Origin: Acidocella aromatica
Lineage (GTDB): Bacteria > Pseudomonadota > Alphaproteobacteria > Acetobacterales > Acetobacteraceae
Reading direction: 5' to 3'
Length of the DNA: 64,000 nucleotides
Assembly (NCBI RefSeq): GCF_014201825.1
Contig: NZ_JACHFJ010000003.1
Span: forward strand, 124,001 to 188,000
Of the stretch, positions 55,704-64,000 are shown in pieces. The position numbers and the translations under genes were made by a program. The stretch's first letter is position 1. Each line of letters begins with the position of its first letter. The notes under the pieces are model-generated. The model had not been told where the DNA came from. It searched no databases and worked only from the letters and a program-made list of their open reading frames with translations.

Positions 55704-56695
55704 TGCACCGGTTGCTGCTGACTTGTCTGGCCTCGGTGGCGTTGTATGCGGCAGTGTTCGCCGGGGTGGCGGACAGGCCATTATCTTTGGGCGTGCTGCG
55801 GCTGGAGTTGCTGGATAAAACCGCCGCACTGGCCGCCATGCCTTTGCCGCGCCTGGTGATTCTAGCAGGCTCCAACGGGCCGTATTCGCATTCCTGCGCG
55901 GTGCTGGGGACGATGTTGGATATGCCGTGCGAGAATGCGGGCATCGCCGTGGGCATTGGGCTGGACGATGTATTCGCCCGCTACGCGCCGCTGCTGCGTC
56001 CTGGCGATGTTGTGTATATGCCGATGGAACTGGCGCAATACACGATGAGTGCTGGGGAATATCGCGCAGCGGTGGATGGCGCATTCCTGCTCCGGCATGA
56101 TCGGGATGTGCTGCGCGAGATGCCGCGAGAACGGGCGCTGGGTGCGGTTTTCTGCTGCCAATTGGATGATCTTCTGGAATCCGCCGCGGAGATGCCGCTG
56201 GCGCATCTGCATGCGCTGGACGCACAGGCGCTGCTGGCGCGAGAGTATAATGAACAAGGTGATAGAGTTGATAACGATTTGGCGTTGCGGGACGCAGCGC
56301 TGATTGGCGCTGCGCCGCGCGTGTTGCCGACATCGCCGGAAATCACTGCGGGGTATGGCAGCAGGCTGATTTCCGGTTTTGTCGCGGTGCAGGGGCGGCG
56401 GGGCGTGGTGGTGATTGGCGGGTTGCCGGCGGATGACCGGCAACAGGCGCTGCCGCCGGATGTGCTGGCGGCAATCCGGGCTGTGTATGTGCAAAATGGC
56501 GGGGCGTTTCTGGCGTTGCCGAATGAAAGCCATTACCCGGCGGCGGATTTTTTCAACAGCGAGGACCATCTGGCCAAGCCTTGCCAGTACGCGCATTCCA
56601 TCGCGCTGGCGCCGCTGCTGGGGGCGGCGTTGCATCGCCCCGTGCAGCCGCCATCGCCTGAGGTTAAGGCGATGGCGGAGGCGTGTCCGCAGTAA
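55703..56695 (+). CDS. SGNH-like exported partner of the MBOAT protein, unfamiliar
   Basis: From ATG 55703 this is a 330-residue protein with an N-terminal hydrophobic signal anchor (about 3-20), so most of it faces the periplasm. LVILAGSNGPYSHS (Ser57 of GSN) looks like the nucleophile block of SGNH/DltD-type acyl-handling proteins. FNSEDHLAKPCQYAHS at about 284-299 resembles the C-terminal Asp-His block, but the usual Asp position appears to be Asn285. Cysteines occur as C65/C76 and C151/C152. Its start overlaps the MBOAT stop, so the two work together. Probable role: receiving the acyl group and moving it to a glycan. Substrate unknown. Confidence 0.65.
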   Translation: MHRLLLTCLASVALYAAVFAGVADRPLSLGVLRLELLDKTAALAAMPLPRLVILAGSNGPYSHSCAVLGTMLDMPCENAGIAVGIGLDDVFARYAPLLRPGDVVYMPMELAQYTMSAGEYRAAVDGAFLLRHDRDVLREMPRERALGAVFCCQLDDLLESAAEMPLAHLHALDAQALLAREYNEQGDRVDNDLALRDAALIGAAPRVLPTSPEITAGYGSRLISGFVAVQGRRGVVVIGGLPADDRQQALPPDVLAAIRAVYVQNGGAFLALPNESHYPAADFFNSEDHLAKPCQYAHSIALAPLLGAALHRPVQPPSPEVKAMAEACPQ

Positions 56696-56700
56696 AAGAA

Positions 56701-56730
56701 GTTTTTGGTACCGCTTTTTTCAAAAAGCGG
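56701..56730. terminator. Terminator, copy 3 of the repeated intergenic element
   Basis: GTTTTTGGTA precedes CCGCTTTTT (56711-56719), loop TC, AAAAAGCGG (56722-56730), a perfect 9-bp stem with A/T arms. It follows the stop of the acyl-handling gene and precedes the cobT stop, so it can end transcription on both strands. Confidence 0.8.
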
Positions 56731-56733
56731 CGT

Positions 56734-58617
56734 TTACCCGATCTGCGGCGCGCCTAGAGCGGTGGCGCGGTGCCAGGCGGCGCTGTCATCCTCGTCGAAC
56801 AGTTCGGCCAGCTTGCGCATCATCGTGCCGCCCAGTTCCTCGGCGTCCACTATGGTCACGGCGCGGCGGTAATAGCGCGTCACGTCGTGCCCGATGCCGA
56901 TGGCGATCAGCTCCACCAGCCCCCGGCTTTCGATGTCGCGGATCACGTCGCGCAGATGTCGCTCCAGATAATTCCCGGCATTCACCGAGAGGGTGGAATC
57001 GTCCACGGGGGCGCCGTCCGAGATGACCATGAGGATGCGGCGGTATTCCGGGCGGCCGAGCAGGCGCTTATAGGCCCAGAGCAGGGCCTCGCCGTCGATA
57101 TTCTCCTTCAGCAGCCCCTCGCGCAGCATCAGGCCGAGATTCTTGCGCGCGCGGCGCATCGGCATGTCGGCGGCCTTGTAGATGATGTGCCGCAGATCAT
57201 TCAGCCGCCCGGGCTGGGGCGGCTTGCCTGCCTGCACCCATTGCTCGCGGCTCTGCCCGCCCTTCCAGGCGCGGGTGGTGAAGCCCAAAATCTCCACCTT
57301 CACGCCGCAGCGCTCCAGCGTGCGGGCGAGGATGTCTCCACACATGGCGGCGACGGTGATGGGGCGGCCGCGCATGGAGCCGGAATTGTCGATGAGCAGG
57401 GTCACGACCGTATCCCGGAACTCGGTTTCCAGCTCGCGTTTATAGGTCAGCGCCAGCAGCGGATCGACGACGATGCGCGAGAGCCGGGCGGCGTCCAGCA
57501 TGCCTTCTTCCAGGTCGAACTCCCAGGCGCGGGTCTGCTGGGCGAGCAGGCGGCGCTGCAGCCGGTTGGCGAGCTTGGCCACCAGCGCGTGCAGATGCTG
57601 GAGCTGCTGGTCAAGCTGTTGGCGCAGGCGGGTCAGCTCGTCCGGGTCGCACAGATCCTCGGCGGCCACCTCTTCGTCGAAGGCGGTGGTGTAGGCGCGG
57701 TAGGCGCTGACATCGCCGGTATCGGCGGGCGGGCGGCGGGTTTGCGGGCCGGAAGGGGCATCTCCCGCATCGGCGGACATATCCTCGGGCTCGCCTTCCT
57801 CTTCCTGGAAGTCGTCACCGGAATCGCCCTCGGCCATCTCGGGCTGGGCGGCCAGAAGCGGGGCCTCCTGCTCCTGGCGCTGGCCCTCGCTCTCCTGGCT
57901 GTTGTTCTGCTGCGAGCTTTGCTCGCCGGACTCCTGGCTCTGCTCCTCGCTCTCGTCATTGCCCGGGCCGGGCTCGGCCTCGGCGAGGTCCACCGCCGCC
58001 AGTAGCTTGCGCGCGGCGCTGATGTAATGGGTCTGGTCGCCCTGGGCGGAGGCCATCTCGTTCAGCGCGTTCTCGGCGTCCTGGCTCAGCGTGTTGTGCC
58101 AGAGATCGAGCGCATGCCGCGCCGAATCGGGCACCGAGGCCGGATCCATACGCTCGCGCGCCAGCAGGGCGACGGCCTCGGCCAAAGGCAGCTGGTCGCG
58201 GGTGGTCATCTTGTCCAGCCCGTGGGCGATGCACTCATCGTCCAGCTTGTGGCGCAGATTGGCCGCCACGCCCGCCATGTGCCGCGCGCCGTAGATTTCC
58301 ACGCGCGCCTGTTCCAGTGCGTCGAACGCGGCACGGGCGTCGTGCGCCACGGGGGCGCGGGCGTTGTGCAGTGAATCGTCGTGGTGGCGCAGGCGCAGCG
58401 CCATGGAATCGGCGGCGGCGCGGAGCTTGGCCATCTCGGCCGCGGGCAGCGCGCGCGAGGGCGAGGGCAGGCGCGCCCGCTTGTTGTTGCTGGCCAGCCC
58501 CGCCGGGCCGGGCTGGTAGGCGACCTCAAGCTCCTGCGCATGCGCCATGGCGCGCAGCGTGTTTGCGGTCGCCCGCTTGAACTCCTCGGCCTTGCCCTGA
58601 TCCTGCTTGCCGTTCAT
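56734..58617 (-). CDS. cobT: Cobaltochelatase subunit CobT
   Basis: This 627-residue subunit of the aerobic cobalt chelatase works with CobS and CobN to insert cobalt into hydrogenobyrinic acid diamide. An N-terminal region precedes an acidic, Gln/Glu-rich middle (about 225-290), probably flexible. The C-terminal von Willebrand A domain carries the MIDAS motif DNSGSMRG. In some alphaproteobacteria CobST-like AAA proteins also serve other metal insertions. It follows cobS after six bases. CobN is not in the window. Confidence 0.93.
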   Translation of the reverse strand: MNGKQDQGKAEEFKRATANTLRAMAHAQELEVAYQPGPAGLASNNKRARLPSPSRALPAAEMAKLRAAADSMALRLRHHDDSLHNARAPVAHDARAAFDALEQARVEIYGARHMAGVAANLRHKLDDECIAHGLDKMTTRDQLPLAEAVALLARERMDPASVPDSARHALDLWHNTLSQDAENALNEMASAQGDQTHYISAARKLLAAVDLAEAEPGPGNDESEEQSQESGEQSSQQNNSQESEGQRQEQEAPLLAAQPEMAEGDSGDDFQEEEGEPEDMSADAGDAPSGPQTRRPPADTGDVSAYRAYTTAFDEEVAAEDLCDPDELTRLRQQLDQQLQHLHALVAKLANRLQRRLLAQQTRAWEFDLEEGMLDAARLSRIVVDPLLALTYKRELETEFRDTVVTLLIDNSGSMRGRPITVAAMCGDILARTLERCGVKVEILGFTTRAWKGGQSREQWVQAGKPPQPGRLNDLRHIIYKAADMPMRRARKNLGLMLREGLLKENIDGEALLWAYKRLLGRPEYRRILMVISDGAPVDDSTLSVNAGNYLERHLRDVIRDIESRGLVELIAIGIGHDVTRYYRRAVTIVDAEELGGTMMRKLAELFDEDDSAAWHRATALGAPQIG

Positions 58618-58623
58618 GTCGCG

Positions 58624-59634
58624 TCAGGCCGGCTGGCGCAGGCCGGTCGGGATCTCCTCGTTGAAGCAGCGCTGGTAGTACTCGGCCACCGTCTGGCGCT
58701 CGGCTTCGTCGCATTTGTTGAGGAAGGACAGGCGGAAGGCGAAGCCGACATCGCCGAAGATGCGCGTGTTCTCGGCCCAGGTGATGACCGTGCGCGGGGA
58801 CATGACGGTGGAGATATCGCCCGCGATGAAGCCGGCGCGGGTGAGGTCCGCCAGCGCCACCATGCGCTCGACCTGCTGCTTCTTCTCGGCGTTGTCGGCG
58901 GCGATGCCCATCTTCGCCATCACGATCGCCACCTCTTGCGGGTGCGGCAGGTAGTTAAGCGTGGCGACGATGTTCCAGCGGTCCATCTGGCCTTGGTTGA
59001 TCTGCTGCGTGCCGTGATAGAGGCCCGTGGTGTCGCCCAGGCCGACCGTGTTGGCGGTGGCGAACAGGCGGAAGGAGGGGTGCGGGCGGATCACGCGGTT
59101 CTGGTCGAGCAGGGTCAGCTTGCCCTCGACCTCCAGCACGCGCTGGATCACGAACATCACGTCCGGGCGGCCGGCGTCGTATTCGTCGAACACCAAGGCG
59201 CAGGCATGTTGCAGCGCCCAGGGGAGGATGCCCTCGCGGAACTCGGTGATCTGCTTGCCGTCCTTCAGCACGATCGCGTCCTTGCCGATAAGGTCGATGC
59301 GGCTGATGTGGCTGTCGAGGTTGACGCGGATGCAGGGCCAGTTGAGGCGGGCGGCCACCTGCTCGATATGCGTGGATTTGCCGGTGCCGTGATAGCCCTG
59401 AATCATCACGCGGCGGTTGAAGGCGAAGCCGGCGAGGATGGCGAGCGTGGTCTCGCGGTCGAACTTATAGGTGGGATCGGCCTCGGGCACATGCTCGGTG
59501 CGCAGCGAGAAGGCCGGGACCTCGAGATCGGAGTCGATGCCAAACACCTCGCGGACCTTCACCTTGATGTCGGGCAGGTTGATCGCCGAGGTGGAGGGGG
59601 TGCGGGAGTCAGACGTCGCGGCGATGTCGTTCAT
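58624..59634 (-). CDS. cobS: Cobaltochelatase AAA+ ATPase subunit CobS
   Basis: This 336-residue AAA+ ATPase has Walker [10 protein letters not shown] (80-88), Walker [14 protein letters not shown], and sensor-1 ATANTVG. It forms a ring with CobT that uses ATP to drive cobalt insertion by CobN. The N-terminal part ([20 protein letters not shown]) is the CobS-specific extension. It lies 52 bases after the J-protein gene and six before cobT, probably one transcript. Confidence 0.95.
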   Translation of the reverse strand: MNDIAATSDSRTPSTSAINLPDIKVKVREVFGIDSDLEVPAFSLRTEHVPEADPTYKFDRETTLAILAGFAFNRRVMIQGYHGTGKSTHIEQVAARLNWPCIRVNLDSHISRIDLIGKDAIVLKDGKQITEFREGILPWALQHACALVFDEYDAGRPDVMFVIQRVLEVEGKLTLLDQNRVIRPHPSFRLFATANTVGLGDTTGLYHGTQQINQGQMDRWNIVATLNYLPHPQEVAIVMAKMGIAADNAEKKQQVERMVALADLTRAGFIAGDISTVMSPRTVITWAENTRIFGDVGFAFRLSFLNKCDEAERQTVAEYYQRCFNEEIPTGLRQPA

Positions 59635-59686
59635 GTATTCGGTCCTTCAAGGCTGCATTGATTTTGCCATCTTACGCGGCGGGCGG

Positions 59687-60247
59687 CTAGGCCAACCTGC
59701 CGCGCAGCGTGGCATAGGCCAGATTGATGGTCTTCAGCCGCTCCTCGGCGCCCTTGTCGCCGTGGTTGGCGTCGGGGTGGTGCTTCTTGGCCAGGGCTTT
59801 GTAGGTGGCTTTCACCGTCTCCATCGAAACCGGCCAGACCAGCGCGAACACCTCCAGCGCCTCGCGCAGTTCGGGCGGCGCGCTGGAGCGTGGGGCGGGG
59901 TTGGGGCGTTCGGTGCCGAAGGCGAAGGCGTGCAGCTCGGCCTCGACCGCCTCTTGCAGGCGGGCGGCGTTGCCGTTCTGGCCCAGCGGCCAGCTCGGGC
60001 GCTGCCAGGATGCGTCGGCGCGCATTTCGGCTTCGATCTCGCCTTCGGACATGCCCTTATAATAGTCCCAGGAGGCGTTGTAGGCGCGTACGTGCTCCAG
60101 GCAGAACCAATGGAACTCGCGCAGATTGGTGCGGGATTTGGGAGCGCGGAATTCGCCGTCCAGCAGGCAGCCGGGGCTGTTGCAGCCCTGGCCTGGGGCC
60201 GCCGGATCGGGCGCGAAGGCGCGCGGCTTGCGGTTCGTCGAAATCAT
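59687..60247 (-). CDS. J-domain protein with zinc-finger-like N-terminus
   Basis: From ATG 60247 this is a 186-residue protein. A C-terminal J domain (about 125-186) carries the HPD motif in AKKHHPDANHGD, which stimulates Hsp70 ATPase. The N-terminal part holds CNSPGC (Cys22, Cys27) and FCLEH (Cys49, His52), a plausible four-ligand zinc site joined by FRAPKSRTNLREFHW. It is not classic DnaJ: the Gly/Phe and cysteine-rich repeats are absent. It is adjacent to cobS and divergent from bolA, a layout I recall from other alphaproteobacteria. The open frame to 60331 upstream lacks support. Client unknown; cofactor or chelatase assembly is possible. Confidence 0.87.
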   Translation of the reverse strand: MISTNRKPRAFAPDPAAPGQGCNSPGCLLDGEFRAPKSRTNLREFHWFCLEHVRAYNASWDYYKGMSEGEIEAEMRADASWQRPSWPLGQNGNAARLQEAVEAELHAFAFGTERPNPAPRSSAPPELREALEVFALVWPVSMETVKATYKALAKKHHPDANHGDKGAEERLKTINLAYATLRGRLA

Positions 60248-60321
60248 GGCCTTAATGTGCGCCCTCGCGCGCGATTGGCAACATGCGATGCGCGCAAGGA
60301 TGCGATGAAAGGATGCGGATG

Positions 60322-60600
60322 ATGAGCACACGGGCCCAGAGAATCGAGCAGGCGCTGCGGGCGGCGTTCTTGCCCACGGTGCTGGAGGTGGAGGATGAGA
60401 GCCGCCGCCATGCCCGCCATGCCGACAAATTCGACCTGCCCGCCGGGGAGACGCATTACGCCGTGACCATGGTGGCGGAATCCCTGCGCCCGCTCTCGCG
60501 GCTGGAGCGCTCGCGCGCGGTGCATGAGGCGCTGGCGGCAGAGTTCAAATCCGGGCTGCATGCGCTCTCGCTCAAGTTGAGCGCGCCGGAAACACCGTGA
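60322..60600 (+). CDS. BolA-family protein
   Basis: From ATG 60322 this is a 92-residue protein with ALRAAFLPTVLEVEDESRRHA and the conserved HYAVTMVAESLRPLSRLERSRAVHEALA block. The family binds monothiol glutaredoxins and iron-sulfur clusters, or acts in stress and DNA regulation. In-frame ATGs at 60313 and 60319 are also possible; AAAGG spacing best suits 60319 or 60322. It is divergent from the J-protein gene by 74 bases. Its stop overlaps the next gene (GTGA). Confidence 0.88.
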   Translation: MSTRAQRIEQALRAAFLPTVLEVEDESRRHARHADKFDLPAGETHYAVTMVAESLRPLSRLERSRAVHEALAAEFKSGLHALSLKLSAPETP

Positions 60601-61412
60601 CCGGGCCTGTCCGCCTAGGCGATCTCACCGCCCCCGCCTTTGCCGCCGCCCTGGGGCGCGATCCGGTGATCCTGCTGCCGCTGGGCAGCCATGAGGACCA
60701 CGGTCCGCACCAGCCTATGGGTGATTACGTGCTGGCCGATATCATCGCCGAGCGCATCGCGCGGCGGGCGCATGAGCTGGGCGCGCCAGCCTATGTGGCG
60801 CCGAGCCTGCCCTATGGCGTGGCGGATTACTTTGGTTCCAGCCCCGGCGGGCTGGCGCTCTCGGCGGAGAGCTTCCGGGCGGTGCTGGAGGATCTGCTGC
60901 GCGGGCTGTTGCGGCATGGGCTGACGCGCATCGTCATCCTCAACGCCCATGGCGGGAATGTGCCGGTGATCCACCAGGTGACGCTGGCGCTGCGGCGCGA
61001 GACGGGGCTGGTGATCCCCTCTTTCTATCTGTGGAAGGTGGCGCGGCAGATTATGGAGCAACGCCTGGCGGGTGAGGGCGCGGCGCGGTTTGGCCATGGG
61101 GCGGAACCGCTGCTCTCGCTGAATCTGGCACTGCGCGGGGCGTGCGTGCGCGCCGAGGCCGGGTCTTCGCTGGCACCTGGTCGCGTGTTCGGCCTGCCGG
61201 TTACCGGGTTTGGCACGGTCAGCTTCCAGGGGCTGGCGGTCGAGGTGCCGGTGGAGTTCGACGCTGTGCCGCGCGAGGCGATTGCCGCCGCCTGGGAGCA
61301 GGGCGGCGCCGCCTTGGGCGAGGATGTGGCGGCGGCGCTGGTAGAGGCGGGGGCGAGGTTCGCCGGGCTGGTCTATTCTAGCCCCGGCACAGGGACAGGA
61401 ACTGCTGGCTAG
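60597..61412 (+). CDS. Creatininase-family amidohydrolase
   Basis: From GTG 60597 this is a 271-residue metal-dependent hydrolase. Ligand motifs are GSHEDHGPH (Glu33, His35), Asp43, NAHGGN and the Glu in HGAEPL, the creatininase pattern. Members hydrolyse creatinine, riboflavin intermediates (ArfB) or mycofactocin peptides (MftE), so substrate is open. No creatine genes are nearby. Its start overlaps the bolA stop by four bases. The C-terminus is low-complexity (GTGTGTAG), encoded inside a 35-base convergent overlap with the ATP12 gene. Confidence 0.82.
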   Translation: MTGPVRLGDLTAPAFAAALGRDPVILLPLGSHEDHGPHQPMGDYVLADIIAERIARRAHELGAPAYVAPSLPYGVADYFGSSPGGLALSAESFRAVLEDLLRGLLRHGLTRIVILNAHGGNVPVIHQVTLALRRETGLVIPSFYLWKVARQIMEQRLAGEGAARFGHGAEPLLSLNLALRGACVRAEAGSSLAPGRVFGLPVTGFGTVSFQGLAVEVPVEFDAVPREAIAAAWEQGGAALGEDVAAALVEAGARFAGLVYSSPGTGTGTAG

Positions 61413-62073
61413 AGGCGATATCGGCGGTGACATGACGCCGCCGGGCGATGGCCTCCTTGTCCTGCCCCCAATTCGCTTCCTGCCATAGCTCGTCGGTAAA
61501 GGCGGTGTCGGCGGCGGTCTGGGCGTCCAGCGCGCCTTCCGCCACGGCGAGGCCAAGCACCAGACTGCCCAAGGCGGGGACGAGCACGCCCAGCGCCGCC
61601 AAACCGTATTCGGTATAGGCGTCGAGCGCGGTGGCAAAGCGCGCGGCGGTGTCCTCGGGTTGGTTGATGGGCAGCACCCCGGCGGTGATGAGCAGTTCCG
61701 CGCCGTACCGCTCGCGCGCCCAGTCCAGCCATTTATCCCATTGCGCGTTTTCGTGCGCCACCAGCGGGGCAGGGCCTTCGGCGCGGTAGCAGAGCAGGTC
61801 GTTCAGCCCATAGGCGGCGAGCTGGCGGATGATCTCGGCCCGGTGCGGGCGCACGCGGTCCTGTGCTGTGCTGGTGAGCTGGGTGAGGGGCAGGTCGTCG
61901 GGCGAGAACTCTTGCGGAGCGGCGCCCCATTCGGCGGCGATGCCCTCGGCCAGCGCGGCATAAGGCACGGAGAGGCCGCGCCCACCAGGGAGTTTCAGGG
62001 GCTTGGCGTCGAGCAGAACGGTGAAATGTTCGCCATCGGCGATGGCGGTCGTGGTGGTCCAGAAGCGTTTCAT
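61378..62073 (-). CDS. ATP12-family F1-ATPase assembly chaperone
   Basis: This 231-residue protein begins MKRFWTTTTA and has VLLDAKPLKLPGG, PLTQLTSTAQDRV, NDLLCYRAEGPAPLVA and QWDKWLDWARERYG. These match the ATP12 family, which helps assemble the alpha and beta subunits of F1-ATPase in mitochondria and is shared with alphaproteobacteria. No ATP synthase genes are in the window. Its start overlaps the upstream AsmA-like gene's stop by one base (TAATG). The 3' end overlaps the creatininase gene by 35 bases. Confidence 0.9.
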   Translation of the reverse strand: MKRFWTTTTAIADGEHFTVLLDAKPLKLPGGRGLSVPYAALAEGIAAEWGAAPQEFSPDDLPLTQLTSTAQDRVRPHRAEIIRQLAAYGLNDLLCYRAEGPAPLVAHENAQWDKWLDWARERYGAELLITAGVLPINQPEDTAARFATALDAYTEYGLAALGVLVPALGSLVLGLAVAEGALDAQTAADTAFTDELWQEANWGQDKEAIARRRHVTADIASSQQFLSLCRG

Positions 62074-64000
62074 TATTGGCCAAGCAGAGCGTTGAGGTTG
62101 GCGGGAGAGCCGGGCTGGGGGGCTGCGGCCCGGATGGGGGCGGGGAAGCTGCCCAGCGGCGGCGCGGCGGGGCCGGATTGACCGAGCCGGGCGAGGTTGA
62201 GCGCGCCGGGGCAGAGATCCCCGCCCGGCGCTGGGGTGGCGGGTGCGGCGGTGAGCGTGGGCTGGGTAAAGCTGCCGCCGAGCACGACCGCGCTGGTGGC
62301 GTTCTGCCCGCGCGGTTGAGGTTGCAGTGTCACGGCCAGGGTCTGCTTGCCGAAATCCACGGTGCCGGAGCCGCGTAGCGTCAGGCGGGGGGTATCCAGC
62401 GCCAGGGCGCTGAGCGTGCCGGTGCCGTTGGCGGCATCCAGCCGCAAGGCGGCGCAGCGCACAGGCACGGGGCCGGGGGAGATGAGCTGCGGCTCGGTCA
62501 GTCCGGCGGTTTTCAGCACATCGCTGAGCAAGCTGCTCAGCACGCCGCCATCGACGATGCCATTCACCGCCGCCACCCCAAGGCTGCCGTTTAGCCCGGC
62601 GGCGATGGTTTGCACGTCATCGCCCGTGCTGGCGGCCTTGAGCTGAAGCTGCGCCGTGCCCTGGGCGGTATCCGGCAGGCCGAAAGCGCGCAGCAGCGGC
62701 GAGAGGGCAAGCGCCGGGGCGGTGAGTTGCAGGGTCTCGGCGGCAGTGGGCTTCGATGTGTCGATACCGGCGCTGGCGGACACCTCCCCGCCCGGCAATT
62801 CGCCGGTGAACGGATTGAGGCTGAGCACGCCATTCGAGACAGTGGCGTGACCCTGCAAGGCGGTGAAGTTCAGCTTGTGCCAGACCAGGGAGTCGGCGGC
62901 GAGCTGGATATCGGCATTGCCCAGATGCAGCCATGCCAGCGGCAGCGCCCAACTCGGCGCGGCGGTGGGCAGCGGCGGCGTTGGCAGCGGCAGGGCGGCG
63001 TCCAGCGCGTCGAGGTCCAGGTTGCTGAATTTCAGCGCGAGTTGGAGATCGGGGTGAGCGCCAAGGAACAGGCTGGCATCGCCGCCGAACTGGGCATGGT
63101 CCGTGCTCACGGCCAAGCTGTCCACTCCCACGGCGTTGCGCAGCCCCTGTCCGCCGGGGTCGATCAGCGTGGTCTGCACGGTGATGTTCTTCCAAGCGGG
63201 CAGGGCCGTGCCCGCGGCGGTGGAGAGCGCTGAGAGGTCCGGAATGGAGGCGTTGATGGCCAGAGCCACGCCGGAGAGCGTGCTTGGCGTGGCGATGGCC
63301 CCGGTGATGGCGGCCTTGGCGGCGCCGAGCTGGAGCGAAAGCCCGACCGGCAGGCTTGCCGTGGTGGCGGTACCCGCGGGCAGGAGGGAAGGGGCAAACA
63401 GCGTATCCGGCGCGCCGATGGCGCCCTTGACGCTAAATGGGTCCTGACCGAGCTGGCCGGTGGCTTGCAGCGTCAGCGGCTGGTCGAGCGAGGCCATCTC
63501 CACATCCAGCCCTTGCAGTTTCAGCCCAGGGCGCAGGGCGGAGAGGTCCGACGCTCCGGCGGTGAGGGAGAGATTGTTAACGGCGGGGATGGGGCCGGGG
63601 CGGTCGGAAAGCTCGGCGCCGAGATGCAGCTGGCGCATGGCGGGCAGGGCGCCAAGGGCCGAGAGATCCGGGACGTCCACGCTCAAGGTCAAGTCATAGC
63701 CTGAGCCGGTGCGCGGGTGCTCGATGGCGCCGGCAAGATGCGCTGTGGCTCCCGCGCCGGTGAGGCTGAGGTCCACCGGCCAGGGGCCGGCCCCGGCGTT
63801 GGAAAGCCGCGCGATGGGCCCGACCACCCCGGAAAGCTGCGCCTCCTGCATGCCGATTTTGGCGCCGCCCGAAAGATGCAGCGGGGCGGTGAGCGAAGCC
63901 GCGGTGCCGGTGACGCGCGGCAGGCCGAACCCATAGACCTGCCCGCTGGCCGGGATGAGGGTGACATGGCCATTGCGGATTTCCACAGCCTCCAGGGCGA
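62073..64000 (-). CDS. AsmA-family protein, C-terminal part (runs off the right edge)
   Basis: At least 642 residues are open on the minus strand to the window edge; the start lies beyond. A GTG at 63986 within VEIRNGHVTLIPASG is an internal codon, since the frame stays open upstream. The region is Leu/Ala/Gly-rich with repeating beta patterns (VDVPDLSALG, FSNLDLDALDAAL) and the typical AsmA C-terminal domain near LNGSLGVAAVNGIVDGGVL. AsmA-like proteins bridge inner and outer membranes and affect lipid transport. The end is Pro-rich. Only the last part is visible, so length and membrane anchor cannot be judged. Confidence 0.87.
   Translation of the reverse strand, partial: ALEAVEIRNGHVTLIPASGQVYGFGLPRVTGTAASLTAPLHLSGGAKIGMQEAQLSGVVGPIARLSNAGAGPWPVDLSLTGAGATAHLAGAIEHPRTGSGYDLTLSVDVPDLSALGALPAMRQLHLGAELSDRPGPIPAVNNLSLTAGASDLSALRPGLKLQGLDVEMASLDQPLTLQATGQLGQDPFSVKGAIGAPDTLFAPSLLPAGTATTASLPVGLSLQLGAAKAAITGAIATPSTLSGVALAINASIPDLSALSTAAGTALPAWKNITVQTTLIDPGGQGLRNAVGVDSLAVSTDHAQFGGDASLFLGAHPDLQLALKFSNLDLDALDAALPLPTPPLPTAAPSWALPLAWLHLGNADIQLAADSLVWHKLNFTALQGHATVSNGVLSLNPFTGELPGGEVSASAGIDTSKPTAAETLQLTAPALALSPLLRAFGLPDTAQGTAQLQLKAASTGDDVQTIAAGLNGSLGVAAVNGIVDGGVLSSLLSDVLKTAGLTEPQLISPGPVPVRCAALRLDAANGTGTLSALALDTPRLTLRGSGTVDFGKQTLAVTLQPQPRGQNATSAVVLGGSFTQPTLTAAPATPAPGGDLCPGALNLARLGQSGPAAPPLGSFPAPIRAAAPQPGSPANLNALLGQ

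Overview
The window is ordinary, gene-dense chromosome of a high-GC alphaproteobacterium. Gene order and protein style best fit the Acetobacteraceae/Rhodospirillales side. Supporting points are a SurA/PpiD-type isomerase in front of trpEGDC, a GTTC-type alphaproteobacterial SOS box on lexA, cobST beside a zinc-finger-like J protein and BolA, an ATP12 chaperone and DUF1491. Genus cannot be fixed from sequence alone. I found no rRNA, tRNA, CRISPR array, insertion sequence or phage gene.

Layout. 1-6145: the 5' end of tpiA (minus), then a ppiD-like gene and trpE-trpG-trpD-trpC reading plus. 6170-10340: lexA under an SOS box, a DEAD-box helicase divergent from a double cold-shock-domain gene, and a nicotinamidase. 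10491-37918: one long block of transcription and translation genes, all on plus: rplKA, rplJL, rpoBC, rpsLG, tuf, rpsJ through rplO, secY, adk, rpsM, rpsK, rpoA, rplQ. Hairpins and promoters divide it at rplA/rplJ, rplL/rpoB, rpoC/rpsL, rplO/secY and adk/rpsM. secE-nusG and fusA are missing from the places where they commonly sit. 37977-46230: a small charged protein, an NMT1/THI5-type ABC importer, DUF1491, a PaiB-like flavin protein, a D-amino-acid transaminase, a Wzm/Wzt-type polysaccharide exporter with a lipoprotein, and a lytic transglycosylase with a SPOR domain. 46282-54175: a fused shikimate kinase/dehydroquinate synthase (AroKB) divergent from xerD, two polysaccharide glycosyltransferases, GtrA, purA and hisZ. 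54291-56695: an MBOAT acyltransferase with an unfamiliar SGNH-like partner. 56734-60600: cobT, cobS, J protein and divergent bolA. 60597-64000: a creatininase-family amidohydrolase, ATP12, and the C-terminal part of an AsmA-family protein running off the window.

How it works together. Most of the window is housekeeping: tryptophan synthesis, SOS control, translation, RNA polymerase, Sec export, aromatic, purine and histidine synthesis, and cobalamin. Envelope and exopolysaccharide functions (Wzm/Wzt, two glycosyltransferases, GtrA, MBOAT plus partner, lytic transglycosylase) are scattered through 42-57 kb. The most useful regulatory observations are the SOS box inside the lexA promoter, probable 5'-terminal hairpins on the cold-shock and rpsM-operon mRNAs, the intra-operon terminator before secY, and three copies of one terminator-like intergenic repeat. 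The best candidates for less-described biology are the MBOAT/SGNH-like pair and the zinc-finger-like J protein beside bolA and cobST.
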